A DNA stretch of 6,457 bases from Betaproteobacteria bacterium (lineage in GTDB: Bacteria > Pseudomonadota > Gammaproteobacteria > Burkholderiales > Burkholderiaceae_C): assembly GCA_009927195.1 (NCBI GenBank), contig RFNL01000163.1, positions 1-6,457 of the forward strand, read 5' to 3'. The notes below the pieces were generated by a model, which did no database searches, was not told the DNA's origin, and saw nothing but the letters and a program-made list of their open reading frames with translations. Positions 4,988-6,457 of the stretch are shown here, piece after piece. Every line of letters starts with the position of its first letter. Positions within the stretch are counted from its first letter, which is position 1. A program made the translations under genes and the position numbers.

Positions 4988-5836
4988 TCAAACTTCCAGG
5001 TTATCTATCAAGCGCGTCTGACCCAGTCTCGCCGCGCCCAACACCACCAGGGGGTCACCGGCTTGGGGGGATTGCAGGTCTTGGCGGCGGCGCACCGTGA
5101 GGTAGTCGGGTTGCCAGCCACGCTGGCGCAGGCCGTCCATGGCCTTGGCTTCCAAGTCCGGCAGGTGGGCTGGCAGCGCGCTGGCGGCAGCCAGGGCCTC
5201 GCGGCCCAGTTGGCGCAAGGCCAGTGACAGTTGCACCGCCTCAGCCCGTTCAACCTCGTTGAGGTAGCTGTTGCGCGAACTCAGCGCCAAGCCATCGGGC
5301 GCACGTTGGGTGACCAGGCCGCTGACGTCAATGGGCAAAGCAAACTGGCGCACCATTTGGCGAATCACCATCAGTTGCTGATAGTCTTTTTTGCCAAACA
5401 CCGCCACACCCCTGGCTTTGCCCGCGAAAACAGCCATCAACAGCTTCAACACCACGGTGCACACGCCGGTGAAAAACCCAGGGCGAAACTGCCCCTCTAG
5501 GATGTCGGCCAGCACCGGGTCGGGCTGAACCTTGACGGTTTGGGCCTCGGGGTAGAGCTCGCTTTCGCGCGGTGCAAACAGCACATCGCAACCTCGGGCT
5601 TTGAGCTTGGCGCAGTCACCCTCCCAGGTCCGGGGGTAGCTGTCAAAGTCTTCGTTGGGCAAAAACTGCAGGCGGTTGACAAAAATGCTGGCCACACTGC
5701 GGTCGCCCAAGGTTCTGGCGTGGTCGATCAAGGCCAGATGCCCGTCGTGCAAATGGCCCATGGTGGGCACAAATGCCGGGCGCAGTGTGCCACCCAGGTG
5801 CAGGCGCAACTCTTCAATGGTGTGTGCGATGAGCAT
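4988..5836 (-). CDS. panC: Pantothenate synthetase (pantoate--beta-alanine ligase)
   Basis: Cytoplasmic ligase that joins pantoate and beta-alanine with ATP, through a pantoyl-adenylate, to make pantothenate for CoA. From ATG 5836 the 282-residue product is full length. It has VPTMGHLHDGHL (23-34) with the HxGH nucleotidyltransferase signature (His30, His33), and FVNRLQFLPNEDFDSYPRT (52-70), where the Arg after Asn is the form I associate with betaproteobacteria. RPGFFTGVCTVVLKL (118-132), FGKKDYQQL (147-155) and the KMSKS-like SSRN (186-189) complete the set. The frame extends 12 codons upstream to a TTG at 5872 whose last two bases overlap the scpA stop (TTGA). Those residues are Pro rich and not family-like, so I prefer the ATG, although neither start has a convincing ribosome site. 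It follows scpA closely and is probably co-transcribed with it. Confidence 0.95.
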   Translation of the reverse strand: MLIAHTIEELRLHLGGTLRPAFVPTMGHLHDGHLALIDHARTLGDRSVASIFVNRLQFLPNEDFDSYPRTWEGDCAKLKARGCDVLFAPRESELYPEAQTVKVQPDPVLADILEGQFRPGFFTGVCTVVLKLLMAVFAGKARGVAVFGKKDYQQLMVIRQMVRQFALPIDVSGLVTQRAPDGLALSSRNSYLNEVERAEAVQLSLALRQLGREALAAASALPAHLPDLEAKAMDGLRQRGWQPDYLTVRRRQDLQSPQAGDPLVVLGAARLGQTRLIDNLEV

Positions 5837-5868
5837 GGGCTGAGGGTTGGGCCTCAAAGGGCCAGGGC

Positions 5869-6457
5869 TCAAGTGGGGGTGAAACTCAAGCGAACATAAA
5901 TGGGCGCATAAACCTCGGCCTGGGTGACTTCAATCAAAGACTCTTTGGCCAGTTCCAATACAGCAATGAAGGTCACCACCAGCACAGACACGCCTTGGCG
6001 GGCATCGAACAAGTCGCTGAACTCCATAAACTTGCGGCCTTGCAGTTTTTTCAGGACAAAGCTCATGTGTTCGCGCACGCTGAGCTCTTCTTGGGCGATT
6101 TTGTGGTGTTCCACCAATCGGGCGCGGCGCACGATGTCGGCCCAGGCTTGGCGCAGGTCGACCACATCCACATCGGGGAAACGCGGTTGCAACGACTGCT
6201 CGATGTAGACCTGGGCGCGCAAAAAGTCGCGGCCAAATAGCGGCACTTCGTTGAGCCGCGCTGCGGCCAGTTTCATTTGCTCGTACTCGAGCAGGCGGCG
6301 CACCAATTCGGCCCTTGGGTCTTCGGCCTCTTCGCCTTCGGCGACTTTCTTGGGCGGCAACAGCATGCGCGACTTGATTTCGATGAGCATGGCCGCCATC
6401 AACAGGTATTCGGCAGCTAACTCCAGGTTGTGGGCGCGAATTTCGTCCACATAATTG
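5869..6457 (-). CDS. scpA: Segregation and condensation protein A (ScpA; 3' part, cut by right edge)
   Basis: Kleisin subunit of the SMC-ScpA-ScpB condensin, which bridges the SMC heads and helps chromosome organisation and segregation. About 195 C-terminal residues are visible. They run from the end of the N-terminal SMC-neck-binding region (ELAAEYLLMAAMLIEIKSRMLLP is the ScpA hallmark), through an acidic linker (EGEEAEDPRAELVRRLLEYEQ), to the C-terminal winged-helix domain that binds the SMC cap, with its typical FIAVLELAKESLIEVTQAE segment near the end. The frame stays open through the right edge (…NYVDEIRAHN); the GTG at 6450 is an internal Val codon, not a start. Some 70-80 N-terminal residues should lie beyond the window. 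The TGA stop overlaps a possible TTG start of panC and is 32 bp from the preferred panC ATG. Confidence 0.93.
   Translation of the reverse strand, partial: NYVDEIRAHNLELAAEYLLMAAMLIEIKSRMLLPPKKVAEGEEAEDPRAELVRRLLEYEQMKLAAARLNEVPLFGRDFLRAQVYIEQSLQPRFPDVDVVDLRQAWADIVRRARLVEHHKIAQEELSVREHMSFVLKKLQGRKFMEFSDLFDARQGVSVLVVTFIAVLELAKESLIEVTQAEVYAPIYVRLSFTPT

Noticed and set aside
4558..5100. 180-codon plus-strand frame overlapping gpsA and running into panC
   Set aside because: It is out of frame with gpsA, crosses the convergent gene boundary, and is Gly/Arg rich without motifs.
6448..6450. GTG as the start of scpA
   Set aside because: The frame stays open to the window edge and the ScpA N-terminal domain is missing, so this GTG is an internal Val codon of a gene cut by the edge.

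Overview
This window looks like ordinary chromosomal housekeeping DNA from a GC-rich betaproteobacterium, most likely Burkholderiales and probably a Comamonadaceae-type organism. The reasons are the gene order gpmA / rhodanese / grxC / secB / gpsA with ctpA and a moeB-type gene beyond gpmA, and protein details such as the PanC signature VNRLQF. The genus cannot be fixed by reading alone. There are no transposases, phage genes, CRISPR repeats, tRNAs or rRNAs. Coding density is very high: the longest gap between genes is 112 bp, so no gene-free stretch exceeds 300 bases.

Layout. Block 1 (minus strand, bases 1-2614) reads gpmA > ctpA > moeB. It encodes the 2,3-bisphosphoglycerate-dependent phosphoglycerate mutase, a membrane-anchored C-terminal processing protease with a PDZ domain, and a MoeB/ThiF-type adenylyltransferase cut by the left edge. 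The ctpA stop and moeB start overlap in an ATGA. Block 2 (plus strand, about 2656-4954) reads membrane-anchored rhodanese > grxC > secB > gpsA. Its promoter region is divergent from and overlaps that of gpmA. A strong intrinsic terminator lies between grxC and secB, preceded by a promoter-like extended -10 element, so secB-gpsA may have its own leader. Block 3 (minus strand, 4988-6457) reads scpA (cut by the right edge) > panC, and is convergent with gpsA across 33 bp.

How the genes work together. The rhodanese and glutaredoxin are both thiol/sulfur chemistry proteins. SecB keeps preproteins unfolded for export, GpsA makes glycerol-3-phosphate for phospholipids, CtpA trims exported proteins, and MoeB would activate a sulfur-carrier protein. 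PanC makes pantothenate for CoA, and ScpA is the condensin kleisin. The set is a conserved neighbourhood rather than one pathway.

I did not find a novel system. The points worth a second look are small: the start codon (and so the predicted topology) of the rhodanese, the terminator in front of secB, the overlapping divergent promoters, the start of panC, and a few perfect inverted repeats.
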